Shown: positions 17,287 through 26,539, counted from the first letter of the stretch. The stretch: DNA of 32,634 bases from Micromonosporaceae bacterium (GCA_009380105.1 WHSM01000009.1:1-32634); one strand, 5' to 3'. Notes: generated from the letters alone by a model not told the origin. Made by a program: numbers and translations.

Positions 17287-17454
17287 TCAGCTCACGACGG
17301 ACTTGAGCGCATCACCAAGATCACTAGCTTCTTCGGGTGACATCTCCACGACGAGTCGTCCACCGCCCTCGAGTGGAACCCGCATGACGATGCCGCGGCC
17401 CTCCTTGGTGACCTCCAGCGGACCGTCGCCCGTCCGCGGCTTCATGGCCGCCAT
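17287..17454 (-). CDS. DUF3117 domain protein
   Basis: MAAMKPRTGDGPLEVTKEGRGIVMRVPLEGGGRLVVEMSPEEASDLGDALKSVVS, 55 aa actinobacterial family. Confidence 0.9.
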   Translation of the reverse strand: MAAMKPRTGDGPLEVTKEGRGIVMRVPLEGGGRLVVEMSPEEASDLGDALKSVVS

Positions 17455-17608
17455 GTTGTCTCCCCTCGACTCAACACCACGCCGCAGCAGATCCACGGCG
17501 ATGGGATCATTCAGATGCCGCTTGCCCGTGACGCTGGGTCCGCGGCGAGGTTCCGGATGATTATTTTCCCTGATGAGCGAGGCTGGACCCAAACTGGCCC
17601 CGGCAAGA

Positions 17609-17647
17609 TGTGACACTCGCTGGCAGTAACTGTAGATGAGTGTCACA
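17609..17647. promoter_or_regulatory. inverted repeat operator candidate (TGTGACACTC-N19-GAGTGTCACA)
   Basis: 10-bp perfect arms; the right arm overlaps the start codon region of the PaaX-like gene (17636). Confidence 0.55.
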
Positions 17648-18496
17648 CTCCATGTCGTGCAGGCGCGCTCAGCACTATTCGATCTCTACGGCGACTACCT
17701 TCGGCCACGTGGCGGGTACGCGCCGGTGGCCGCGTTGGTGAGGCTGCTGGCGCCCCTCCGCATCGCGGCGCCGGCCGTCCGCACCGCCGTGTCCCGGATG
17801 GTCCGGCAGGGTTGGCTGCGGCCGCTGCGCCTCGCCGGCAGCCCCGGCTACTCGCTCACCCCGAAGGCGGCCCGACGGGTCGACGACGCCGGCCTGCGCA
17901 TCTACCGCTCCACCGCCCCGCCCTGGGACGGCGCGTTCGACCTGCTCGTGATCCAGTCGCCCGCCAACCGCGCCGCGCGGTCACGCCTGGCGAACAACCT
18001 GGCATTCCTGGGGTACGGCCAGCTCCCCGGCTCCACGTGGATCGCCCCGCGCCCGGCGGCCGAGGTGGACACACTGCTTGCCGAGTCCGGGATCGAGGCC
18101 GACCGTTTCACCGCCGCGCCCACCGGAGGGATCGGCGCCGCGGCCGCGCTCGTGCACCGCGCGTGGGATCTCGACCGGCTTGGCGCGGCGTACCAACGCT
18201 TTGTCGAGGATCTTCGCCCCGCCACCGAGCCCGTCACCGCTGTCGGGGACGACGAGGCGGCCTTCGTCGCGCGGTTCCGCCTGGTGCACGAGTGGCGCTC
18301 GTTCCTGTTCCGCGACCCGCAACTGCCGCCGGAGCTGCTGCCCACGCCGTGGCCCGGAGCCATCGCCACCGAGTTCTTCCAGCACCATGCCGGCCGGCTG
18401 CGTCCCGCCGCGGACCGGTACGTCGACACCCGACTCCGCGACGCCGAGCGCGCCAACGCCACGTCCGTCCCGACTCTCCACCGAGGTGCCCAGTGA
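17636..18496 (+). CDS. PaaX family transcriptional regulator
   Basis: ARSALFDLYGDYLRPRGGYAPVAALVRLLAPLRIAAPAVRTAVSRMVRQGWL and PaaX-like C-terminal region. Confidence 0.87.
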   Translation: MSVTLHVVQARSALFDLYGDYLRPRGGYAPVAALVRLLAPLRIAAPAVRTAVSRMVRQGWLRPLRLAGSPGYSLTPKAARRVDDAGLRIYRSTAPPWDGAFDLLVIQSPANRAARSRLANNLAFLGYGQLPGSTWIAPRPAAEVDTLLAESGIEADRFTAAPTGGIGAAAALVHRAWDLDRLGAAYQRFVEDLRPATEPVTAVGDDEAAFVARFRLVHEWRSFLFRDPQLPPELLPTPWPGAIATEFFQHHAGRLRPAADRYVDTRLRDAERANATSVPTLHRGAQ

Positions 18497-19305
18497 CCAA
18501 TCCCGCAGACTCGTCCGCCAGCCCGCTGCTCGTCGAGACCCACGACGGCGTGACGACGCTGACCCTGAACCGGCCGGACTCGCTCAACTCACTGGACGTG
18601 GCGCTCAAGGTGGAGCTGCGGGAGGCGCTCACCGCGCTCGCCGACGACGACCAGTGCCGCGCGATCGTGCTCGCCGGCGCCGGACGGGCATTCTGCGTCG
18701 GCCAGGATCTCAAGGAGCACGTGGCGACGCTGGATTCCGGCACAGGAGATCCGCTCGCCACGGTGCGGGAGCACTACAACCCGATCACGCGGCTGCTGGG
18801 CGGAATGCCGAAACCGGTGGTGGCGGCGGTACGCGGGATGGCCGCCGGAGCCGGCGCGTCGCTGGCGTTCCTCGCCGACTTCCGGATCGGCGGGCCCGGG
18901 ACCGGGTTCCTGATGGCCTTCGCGAACGTGGGGCTGGCCGGCGACACCGGCGTGTCCTGGAGCCTGCCCCGGCTGGTCGGCTACCCGAAGGCGGCCGAGT
19001 TGATGCTGCTCGCGAAGCCCGTGAAGGCCGACGAGGCGGCGCAGCTGGGCCTGCTGACCGAGCTGGTCGACGACGACGAACGGGTGCTTCCCACCGCGCG
19101 GGAGTTCGCCGCCCGGCTCGCGGCCGGCCCGACAGTGGCGTACGCGCAGATAAAGCGGGAACTGGCCGTCGGCGCCACGGGCAGCCTCGACGAAGCCCTC
19201 GCGGCTGAGGCGGACGCCCAGGCGACCTGCGGAGCCACGGCCGACCACCGCGAGGCCACAGCGGCATTCGTCGCCAAGCGCAAACCCAGTTTCAAAGGCG
19301 CATAG
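18493..19305 (+). CDS. Enoyl-CoA hydratase/isomerase family protein (PaaG/PaaB-like)
   Basis: GTG 18493 overlapping paaX stop; TLTLNRPDSLNSL, AFCVGQDLKEH, GMAAGAGASLAFLADFRI. Confidence 0.9.
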   Translation: MTNPADSSASPLLVETHDGVTTLTLNRPDSLNSLDVALKVELREALTALADDDQCRAIVLAGAGRAFCVGQDLKEHVATLDSGTGDPLATVREHYNPITRLLGGMPKPVVAAVRGMAAGAGASLAFLADFRIGGPGTGFLMAFANVGLAGDTGVSWSLPRLVGYPKAAELMLLAKPVKADEAAQLGLLTELVDDDERVLPTAREFAARLAAGPTVAYAQIKRELAVGATGSLDEALAAEADAQATCGATADHREATAAFVAKRKPSFKGA

Positions 19306-19322
19306 CTCCCCGCTCGCGCCGG

Positions 19323-19988
19323 TCAGGCGCTGGACTGGCCCAGAGTTTCGCCCTCGCTGGCGCGCCCGCCTGAGCCGCCGCCCGAGCCGCCGTTGCCGCC
19401 GCCGGGCACGTCGCCGGCTCCCGGAACCACCTTCGAGCCGCCACCGTCGCCGCCCTGACCGCCGCCCGGATGCTCGCCACCGGGCCTGCCGCCCGGCCCG
19501 CCGCCCTCGCCGCGGCCGGCGCCGTCGCCACCGCCCGGTGCGTCGCTGCCGGAGTCTCCGCTGTCCGCGGGCGGCTGGTCCGGGCTCTCCGTCGGCGCGG
19601 GCTGCTCGCCGCCGCCCGACGGAGGCGCGTCAGCCCCAGAGTCCGTGCTGCCGCCAGAGTCACCGCCGCCAGAGTCACCGCCGCCCGCGCTGCCAGAGCC
19701 GCCGGAACCGGAGCCCGCGGAGCCGGAGTCGGTGATCTCCTCGGACCGGTCCAGGTAGCCGTCGCCGTCGTCGTCGACCCAGCGGGTGTCCATGTCCCCG
19801 TCGAAGTCGTCGTCGTACTCGGCCGAGTCGATCAGCCCGTCGCCGTCGTCGTCGTGGCCGACGAAGTCCACCGCGCCGTCCCCGTCCATGTCCGCCTCAA
19901 CGGTCACGCTGCCGTCGTCATTCTCGGTGACCTCGACATTGTCCCAATCGCCGTCGCCGTCCACGTCGACGTAGTACTCGTCGCTCAT
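19323..19988 (-). CDS. Acidic calcium-binding-type repeat protein with Gly/Ser-rich tail
   Basis: DVDGDGDWDNVEV, DMDGDGAVDFVG, DDDGDGLIDSAE, DDDGDGYLDRSEE EF-hand/TSP3-like loops followed by GGGDSGG-type low complexity; no signal peptide. Confidence 0.75.
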   Translation of the reverse strand: MSDEYYVDVDGDGDWDNVEVTENDDGSVTVEADMDGDGAVDFVGHDDDGDGLIDSAEYDDDFDGDMDTRWVDDDGDGYLDRSEEITDSGSAGSGSGGSGSAGGGDSGGGDSGGSTDSGADAPPSGGGEQPAPTESPDQPPADSGDSGSDAPGGGDGAGRGEGGGPGGRPGGEHPGGGQGGDGGGSKVVPGAGDVPGGGNGGSGGGSGGRASEGETLGQSSA

Positions 19989-20143
19989 CTCAACAGTGCC
20001 CCTCTGTGACTGCGTGCAACCCCACCCACCATAGGGTCCGGGTACCACGCGTAGAGTCCCACGTCCGTGCCAGCCCGTTTCTCGCGCCGGCTTAGGCTGG
20101 AAGCGACAGCACAGTCACACGCAGATCTTCAAGGAGTGTGCCA

Positions 20144-20707
20144 ATGCCGGCGGTGTCGTCCTTCATGGTCCCCCTGGGCAGCCCAGCACCCGACTTCGCG
20201 CTGCAGGCGATCGAGCAGACCACGGTGAGCAGGGACGACTTCGCTGACGCGCCGGCTCTGCTGGTGATGTTCCTGTCCAACCACTGCCCGTACGTGCGGC
20301 ACCTGGAGCGGGAGCTGGGCGAGGCGTTGTCCGCGTACCCGCACCTGGGCGTCGTGGCGATCTGCAGCAACGAGACGGACAACTACCCCGACGACGCGCC
20401 GCGCTACCTACGCGAGCAGCGGGCCCGGGCCGGCTGGAACTTCCCGTACCTGATCGACGAGACCCAGCAGGTCGCCAAGGACTACCGCGCCGCGTGCACA
20501 CCCGACTTCTTCCTGTACGACCGACAGGGCCGCCTGGCCTACCGGGGCGCCTTCGACCACTCGACGCCAGGGAACGGCAAACCGGTGACCGGAGAGCTGC
20601 TCCGCGCCGCGATCGACGCCGTGCTGGCCGGCGGGGCGTCGCCGGAGCCGCATCAGCCGAGCGTCGGCTGCTCCATCAAGTGGCGCCCCGAGAACGAGCC
20701 CGCATAG
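20144..20707 (+). CDS. Thioredoxin-fold (AhpC/TSA-like redoxin) protein
   Basis: PAPDFALQAIE...LLVMFLSNHCPYVRHLERELGEAL; ATG 20144 with AAGGAG. Confidence 0.87.
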   Translation: MPAVSSFMVPLGSPAPDFALQAIEQTTVSRDDFADAPALLVMFLSNHCPYVRHLERELGEALSAYPHLGVVAICSNETDNYPDDAPRYLREQRARAGWNFPYLIDETQQVAKDYRAACTPDFFLYDRQGRLAYRGAFDHSTPGNGKPVTGELLRAAIDAVLAGGASPEPHQPSVGCSIKWRPENEPA

Positions 20708-20714
20708 CGGACCG

Positions 20715-22514
20715 CTACCCGCCGAGCCCGGCGCCTTCCAGCGAGTCCGCCGCGGACAGCAGCGCCAGGTGGCTGAACGCCTGCGGGAAGTTGCCGGTCA
20801 TCCGGTCGGCCGCCGGGTCGTGCTCCTCGGCGTAGAGGCCGACGTCGTTGGCGAGTTCGAGCAGCTCCTCGAACAACGATCGGGCGTCGTCGCGCCGGCC
20901 GATCAGCGCGTACGCCCGCACCAACCAGAAGCCGCACGCGAGGAACGCGCCTTCGCCGGGCGGCAGGCCGTCCACGGTCTGGCCGTCGTGCTCGGCCCCG
21001 GTGCTGTACCGGTAGACCAGCGGGCCTTCGCGCAGCTCCCGCTCGATCGCCTCGACGGTGCCGACCACGCGGGGGTCGTCCCCTGGGAGGAACCCCAGGT
21101 GGGGCATCTGGAGCAGGCTGGCGTCGAGGCTGCGGCCGCCGTAGTACTGGGTGAACGCGCCGCGGTCGCTGTCGAATCCCGCCTCGCACACCTCGTCGTG
21201 CACCTTCTTCCGCAGCGCTCGCCACCGCTCGGCCGGCCCCGGCAGACCGAAGTCCTCCACCGCCCGGATCGCACAGTCCAGAGCCACCCACACCATCACG
21301 CGGGAGTGGGTGAAGTGCCGCTGCGGTCCGCGCACCTCCCAGATGCCGTTGTCGGGCTGGTCCCAGGTCTGCTCCAGCTGGCCGAGCAGCGCCTTCTGCA
21401 GCGGCCACGAGAACCCGTCCTCGGCGATGCCGGCCAGCCGCGCATGGTGCAGCGCGCCGAGCACCTCGCCGTAGACGTCGGCCTGATACTGCCGGTGCGC
21501 GGCGTTGCCGATCCGCACCGGAGCGGCGCCCTGGTAGCCGGGCAGCCACTCGGCGACCCACTCCCCGATCCGGCGCTCACCGGCCACGCCGTACAGGATC
21601 TGCAGGTCGGCGGGATCGCCGGCCACCGCGCGCAGCAGCCAGTCCCGCCAGCGGCGCGCCTCCTCGCGGTGGCCGGTCGCGAGCAGCGCGCGCAGCGTCA
21701 GCGCGGCGTCGCGGAGCCAACAGTAGCGGTAGTCCCAGTTCCGGGCGCCGCCCAACTGCTCCGGCAGCGACGTGGTCGGCGCCGCGACGATCCCGCCCGT
21801 CGGGTGGTACGTCAACGCCTTCAGCGTCAGCGTGGAGCGGATCACCGCGTCGGCGTACCGCCCGCTGTAGCGGCACCGGCCCGCCCAGCGGCTCCAGAAC
21901 GACTCGGTCCTGGCCAGCGCCGGCTCCAGCGGCTGTGGGCGGGGCGGCCGCTGGTGCGAGTCGTACCAGGTGAGAGAGAAGTCGAGCGTGTCGCCGGCCC
22001 GCACGGCAAAGGAGCACCGGTGCTGGTGGTCGGCGCGTTGCGGCAGCACGTCGCCGCGGAAGCAGACGGCGTCCGGGCCGGCGGTCGCGGTGATGGCGGG
22101 CTCGCCGTCGACCTCGACGCGGCGCACCCACGGAAGCACCTCGCCGTAGCCGAAGCGGATCACCAGCAGCATCGCCATCTCGACCTCGCCGTCGAGGCCT
22201 TCGACCCGGCGACGCAGGTCGATGCGCCGGTCCCGGGGCGGCATGAAGTCAGTGACCCGCACCCGGCCGGACGCGGTCGCGAACTCCGTCTCCAGGATCA
22301 TCGTCGGGCCGCGATAGCGGCGGCTGACGGAGATCACCTCGCCGGCCGGGGCGAGCCGCCAGCAGCCGTGCTCCTCGTCGCCGAGCAGCGCCGCGAAGAC
22401 GGCCGGGGAATCGAAGCGCGGCAGACACAGCCAGTCGATCGACCCGTTGGCGCCGACCAGGGCCGCCGAGTGGGTGTCTCCAAGGAGCGCGTACTGCTCG
22501 ATGGGCAAAGCCAT
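20715..22514 (-). CDS. Glycoside hydrolase family 15 protein (glucoamylase/trehalase-like)
   Basis: MALPIEQYALLGDTHSAALVGANGSIDWLCLPRFDSPAVFAALLG; NWDYRYCWLRDAAL. Confidence 0.93.
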   Translation of the reverse strand: MALPIEQYALLGDTHSAALVGANGSIDWLCLPRFDSPAVFAALLGDEEHGCWRLAPAGEVISVSRRYRGPTMILETEFATASGRVRVTDFMPPRDRRIDLRRRVEGLDGEVEMAMLLVIRFGYGEVLPWVRRVEVDGEPAITATAGPDAVCFRGDVLPQRADHQHRCSFAVRAGDTLDFSLTWYDSHQRPPRPQPLEPALARTESFWSRWAGRCRYSGRYADAVIRSTLTLKALTYHPTGGIVAAPTTSLPEQLGGARNWDYRYCWLRDAALTLRALLATGHREEARRWRDWLLRAVAGDPADLQILYGVAGERRIGEWVAEWLPGYQGAAPVRIGNAAHRQYQADVYGEVLGALHHARLAGIAEDGFSWPLQKALLGQLEQTWDQPDNGIWEVRGPQRHFTHSRVMVWVALDCAIRAVEDFGLPGPAERWRALRKKVHDEVCEAGFDSDRGAFTQYYGGRSLDASLLQMPHLGFLPGDDPRVVGTVEAIERELREGPLVYRYSTGAEHDGQTVDGLPPGEGAFLACGFWLVRAYALIGRRDDARSLFEELLELANDVGLYAEEHDPAADRMTGNFPQAFSHLALLSAADSLEGAGLGG

Positions 22515-22524
22515 GGCCCCATAC

Positions 22525-22618
22525 TGACGCACGGCCAAGGAATCCCGCGGGACGCACGGCCCTGGATCTCCGCGGGACGCGGCGCCGGACTCCGCGGGAC
22601 GCGTGGCCCCGCGGCGTC
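22525..22618. repeat. four-unit degenerate tandem repeat (~18-25 bp) carrying CCGCGGGACGC
   Basis: CCGCGGGACGC at 22545-22555, 22570-22580 and 22592-22602, embedded in RGACGCacGGCC..TCCGCG units between ycnI and GH15. Confidence 0.6.
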
Positions 22619-22624
22619 CGGTGG

Positions 22625-23368
22625 TCACTCCCCCGCGTCGTACCCCGCGGCGGCGGGCCTGCGGCCGCGGCCGCGGAGCAGCGCCGCGGCGCCGAGCGCG
22701 AGTCCCGCGAGACCGGCGACCAGGCCCGCGACAGCGAGCCACATCGGCGCGCCGGTCTCGGCCGGCGTGGCGGGGTGCTCCTTCGCGGCCGGCTGCTCGT
22801 CGCCGGCGTCGTCGGGGGCGCCGTTCTCGGCCGGCGGGGGAACCAGCCGCAGCACCGGCGCGGGGTGCTCGGGCTCGTCCCCCTCGGTGTGCTCCTCGAT
22901 CCAGCGCACCACTTCGTCGTTGTCATAGGTCTGGATCGTCTTGAAGACGAGCTGGTCGACCTCAGGCAGGGGGCCCAGCGACACCGGGAACTCCTGGAAC
23001 TCGTTCGGCTTGACCTCTGCGCCCTTGGACGCGGTCCAGGTGATCGTCCCGACCACTTCCTCGATCTTGCGACCGTGCAGGTCGAGCGGCTCGTCCAGCT
23101 TCCGCATGGCGATCTTGACGTTCCAGCCGGGCACCGGAGTGGTCAGCACCGAGGCGATCGGGTGGTCCTCCGGCATGTGCACTTCGAGCTTGACGGTGTT
23201 GGCGTTGTCGCGCTCGTTCGGCATCCGGAACGCCACCCTGGCGTATCCGCCCTGCGCGGCGTCCTGCGGATCCACGGTGACATGCGCCGCCGCTGGGGCG
23301 GCGAATCCGGCGGCTCCGACGAGCGCGGCGGCGCACGCCGCGACCGCGCCTCGGACGAACCTGCTCAT
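22625..23368 (-). CDS. ycnI: YcnI family (DUF1775) copper-associated membrane protein
   Basis: Signal peptide ending AAAHVTVDP; YARVAFRMPNERDNANTVKLEVHMPEDHPIASV; C-terminal TM. Confidence 0.9.
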   Translation of the reverse strand: MSRFVRGAVAACAAALVGAAGFAAPAAAHVTVDPQDAAQGGYARVAFRMPNERDNANTVKLEVHMPEDHPIASVLTTPVPGWNVKIAMRKLDEPLDLHGRKIEEVVGTITWTASKGAEVKPNEFQEFPVSLGPLPEVDQLVFKTIQTYDNDEVVRWIEEHTEGDEPEHPAPVLRLVPPPAENGAPDDAGDEQPAAKEHPATPAETGAPMWLAVAGLVAGLAGLALGAAALLRGRGRRPAAAGYDAGE

Positions 23369-23401
23369 GCTGTTCCCTTCCTAGGTGTGCTCACTGTGGG
23401 A

Positions 23402-25117
23402 CTAACGAACCCGGACCGTGGTCTTCACGGTGGCCTGGTCGATCTCGGAGATCCGCAGGGTGAACCGGAACACCCATCGCCCCGCCTTGGGAAGCCCGAT
23501 CCGGCCGGTGGCGTGGTCGCCGGTCACAGCGACCACTGGCACGTCGACAGCAGCGATCCCCGCGGACGGCAGCGCCGCTGTCACCTTCCATTCGAGCACC
23601 TTCAACGGCTTGCCGCCCGGCGTCGCGGCGTACAGGCGGACCTGGTTGTCGCCGACCCTGGCGGGGTCGATCTCGATCCGGAGGGTGTAGAGCTTGTGGC
23701 TGAGCTCCGCCTGGCGGCTTCCGGTCGGCTGCGCCGCGGCGTTGGCGGCTGCGTCGGTACGCGCCGGAGTGGTCTGCGTCAGCACGGCGGTCACCGCGAG
23801 CACGACAGCGGCAAGGGTGAGCTCGACGGCGACCAACCGACGCAGCGCGCCCCCGCGCGTCGGGGCCCCAGGCGGGGGATCAGGCGCCGGGGCGCCCGCC
23901 GGGCCCGGCGACGGGGCGCCACGCGCGAGGCGGCGGGCGAAGGACGCCGCCGCCAGGATCGCCGCGAGCAGCCCGGCCTTGGCCAGCACCAACAGGCCGT
24001 ACCGGCTGGTGACCAGGGCGTCCAGCGTCCGCACCTCGATCACCGCCTGAGCGACGCCGGCCAACGCCAGCACCGCGACCGCGCCCATCGCCACCTTCGA
24101 CCAGGTGCGCAGCCACGGCGGCAGGGCTTCGGCGAGCGCCTCGCGGGCGCTGCGCCGGAGCAGCAGCCCGACCAGCACCAACAGGCCGCCGAGCCAGACG
24201 CTGGCCGCGGCCAGATGCGCCACGTCCAGCAGTACCGACAGCCACGGCAGCGGCGACCCGGCCGGGTGCCCGGACAGCGGCCACGTCAGCAGCGCCGCCA
24301 CGCCGACGCCGGCCAGCAGACCCTGGTCCCGCTTGGTCGGCGTACCGCGGGACACTCGCCGCAGCAACGGCACGGCAGCCGCGAGCAGCGCGAGCCGGGC
24401 GAGGTGGGCGTAGCCGTACCGGCTGTCGACCACGGACAGCACATCGGAGCCGCGCAGGTCCGACAGGCCGCCGCCGAGCAGATACGGCGCCTGCAGCACC
24501 ACCTCGGCGACCGCTGGCGCCGCGACGAGCACGATGCCGCCGGTCGCCAGACGCCCCGGGCCACGCCGGGACAGCCGCGCGGGCCATCCGACGGCGAGCG
24601 CGCCGAGGCCACCGAGGAGGGCTACAAGCCCGGCATATCCGGCGTATCGCATCACGGCCAGCAACGTGACGACGACCGGATCGTCGCCGTCCTGGGCCTC
24701 CTGAGCCGGCGCGGCCGAGGGCGCGCCCACCGAGAACGAGAACCCTCCGCTCACCGGGTGACCGTCGGCGGAGATGACCCGGAAGCTCACCAGGTACGTG
24801 CCGCGGGGGGCGCCGGAGCGCAGCGGAATCCGCAACCGCTCGCCGGAGACGCGGGCCCCGCCCCGGTCGGCGCGGGCGCCGTTCGGGCCGATGATGCGCA
24901 CCTGGTCGGCCACCGCCTCCACCGGTTCGGAGAAGGTGAGCACCACCTGCTCCGGCGGGACCTCCACCACCGCGCCCTGGCCCGGTGACGTGCGCAGCAG
25001 CGCCGCGTGCGCCGCCGCAGGACTCGCCGGCGCCAGGGCGAGCACGATCCCGGTGATCACGCCAAGCAGCACGATCCAGCCCGGCGCGAACCAGCGCTGC
25101 GTGAGCGGGGCGCTCAT
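23402..25117 (-). CDS. CopC-CopD fusion copper resistance/transport protein
   Basis: AAAHAALLRTSPGQGAVVEVPPEQVVLTFSEPVE (CopC), VISADGHPVSGGFSFSV, then multi-TM CopD domain. Confidence 0.92.
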   Translation of the reverse strand: MSAPLTQRWFAPGWIVLLGVITGIVLALAPASPAAAHAALLRTSPGQGAVVEVPPEQVVLTFSEPVEAVADQVRIIGPNGARADRGGARVSGERLRIPLRSGAPRGTYLVSFRVISADGHPVSGGFSFSVGAPSAAPAQEAQDGDDPVVVTLLAVMRYAGYAGLVALLGGLGALAVGWPARLSRRGPGRLATGGIVLVAAPAVAEVVLQAPYLLGGGLSDLRGSDVLSVVDSRYGYAHLARLALLAAAVPLLRRVSRGTPTKRDQGLLAGVGVAALLTWPLSGHPAGSPLPWLSVLLDVAHLAAASVWLGGLLVLVGLLLRRSAREALAEALPPWLRTWSKVAMGAVAVLALAGVAQAVIEVRTLDALVTSRYGLLVLAKAGLLAAILAAASFARRLARGAPSPGPAGAPAPDPPPGAPTRGGALRRLVAVELTLAAVVLAVTAVLTQTTPARTDAAANAAAQPTGSRQAELSHKLYTLRIEIDPARVGDNQVRLYAATPGGKPLKVLEWKVTAALPSAGIAAVDVPVVAVTGDHATGRIGLPKAGRWVFRFTLRISEIDQATVKTTVRVR

Positions 25118-25770
25118 GCGGCCCGTGGTCGGACCGCGAGGCGACTGCCGCCGTCGCGACTCAATCCCCACATCAGCCCGGCCTGCAACACCACCAGGCC
25201 GTGCCCCACCTCATGCAGCAGCGTGGTGCGAGCGCTGAGCAGGTCGATGCCGCTGGTCACGGTGAGGAACGCCGCCAACACGATGGCGACCGGAGCGAGC
25301 GCCCGCGCCCGCTCCGGGAAGCGCGCCACAAGGAGGAAGCCCACCGCCACCGCGATGTCGAACGATGCGTCCTCTCGCCCTGCGTGCAGCCCGTGCCCGT
25401 GTCCGAAGTGGAGCGACGGAATCCCGAGCAGCTCGGGCACCGCGAGCACGATCTGCGTCACGGCGATCACCGCGACCGTCCAGCGCAGCCAGGTCGTCTT
25501 CGCACGCCCCCGAACGCGTGTGGCGGCGACCTGACCGGCGCCGGCGCGTGCGGCCGCGTCGGCCGACACGGCGGCGAGCACCCGCTCGGTCAGGTCCGGC
25601 GCCTCGACCGACCGCGCCCGCACCGATCGGGTCACCTGTTCGGCCCGCGCCTGCCACGCCCGGCACTCCGGGCACCCGGCGACATGCCGGATCGCCGCCT
25701 GGGCGGGCATCGGCGGATCCTCACCGTCGAGCAACGCGGACAACGCCGCACGGACCTGTTCGCATTCCAT
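25114..25770 (-). CDS. zf-HC2 anti-sigma-like multi-pass membrane protein
   Basis: MECEQVRAALSALLDGE...HVAGCPECRAW zinc-finger, several TM segments, HFGHGHGLH loop; ATGA overlap with copCD. Confidence 0.85.
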   Translation of the reverse strand: MECEQVRAALSALLDGEDPPMPAQAAIRHVAGCPECRAWQARAEQVTRSVRARSVEAPDLTERVLAAVSADAAARAGAGQVAATRVRGRAKTTWLRWTVAVIAVTQIVLAVPELLGIPSLHFGHGHGLHAGREDASFDIAVAVGFLLVARFPERARALAPVAIVLAAFLTVTSGIDLLSARTTLLHEVGHGLVVLQAGLMWGLSRDGGSRLAVRPRAA

Positions 25771-25873
25771 GCATGGATAGTCGTCACAGGAAGCGGCGCG
25801 GTTCCCGCGAGTTCGCCCATACCGGCAGCGCGGCGCTTTCCTTCGCGCGGCGGGCTACGTACCCTCGATCCTC

Positions 25874-26539
25874 GTGGCTTTGCTGGAGCACTCGGATCAC
25901 AGCGCGCGCCCCGGAGACGCCGCGGCGCCGCGCCCTCCGCGCGCTGTGGCAAACGTCTCCGCGGACACGGCGCCACCCGACCCGGCAGTGCCGGACACCG
26001 CGCGACCAGACCCGGCCGGGCGGGATGTCGGGACGCAGTGGGCCATCGCCGCCGCGCACGGCGACCCGGTCGCGCAGGCCGCGTTCGTGCGGCACACCCA
26101 GGCCGGGCTGTGGCGCCTGGCCGCGGCGCTGGTCGAGCCGTCGGCGGCCGACGACCTCGTGCAGGAGACGTACCTGCGCGCGTTTCGGGCGCTGCCGTCG
26201 TTCGAGGCTCGTGCGACCGCCCGGACCTGGCTGTTCGGGATCGCGCGGCGGGTGTGCGCCGACCATCTGCGGGCGGTCACGCGGCGGCGGCGCCTCGAAG
26301 CCCTGCTGTCCCGGCAGCGCGCCGCGACGCAGGAGCCGGATCCCGCCGGCGCGGTCGGGGCCGCCGACCTGGTCAGGGCGTTGGCCCCCGAGCGGCGCAG
26401 CGCGCTGGTTCTCACCCAGGTGATCGGCTTGTCGTACGAGGAGGCCGCCACTGTGGAGGGCGTGCCGATCGGCACGATCCGGTCCCGGGTGGCACGCGCC
26501 CGCGCAGACCTGATCAAGGCGTTGGGCGACACCCGCTGA
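25874..26539 (+). CDS. ECF sigma factor, SigC-like
   Basis: AADDLVQETYLRAFRALPSFEARATARTWLFGIARRVCADHLR; LVLTQVIGLSYEEAATVEGVPIGTIRSRVARARADL. Confidence 0.9.
   Translation: MALLEHSDHSARPGDAAAPRPPRAVANVSADTAPPDPAVPDTARPDPAGRDVGTQWAIAAAHGDPVAQAAFVRHTQAGLWRLAAALVEPSAADDLVQETYLRAFRALPSFEARATARTWLFGIARRVCADHLRAVTRRRRLEALLSRQRAATQEPDPAGAVGAADLVRALAPERRSALVLTQVIGLSYEEAATVEGVPIGTIRSRVARARADLIKALGDTR

Noticed and set aside
20769-22928. 719-aa plus-strand ORF over GH15
   Set aside because: Antisense shadow frame with low-complexity composition; GH15 is clearly on the minus strand.
22775-24988. 737-aa plus-strand ORF over ycnI/copCD
   Set aside because: Antisense shadow frame; no recognizable domain.
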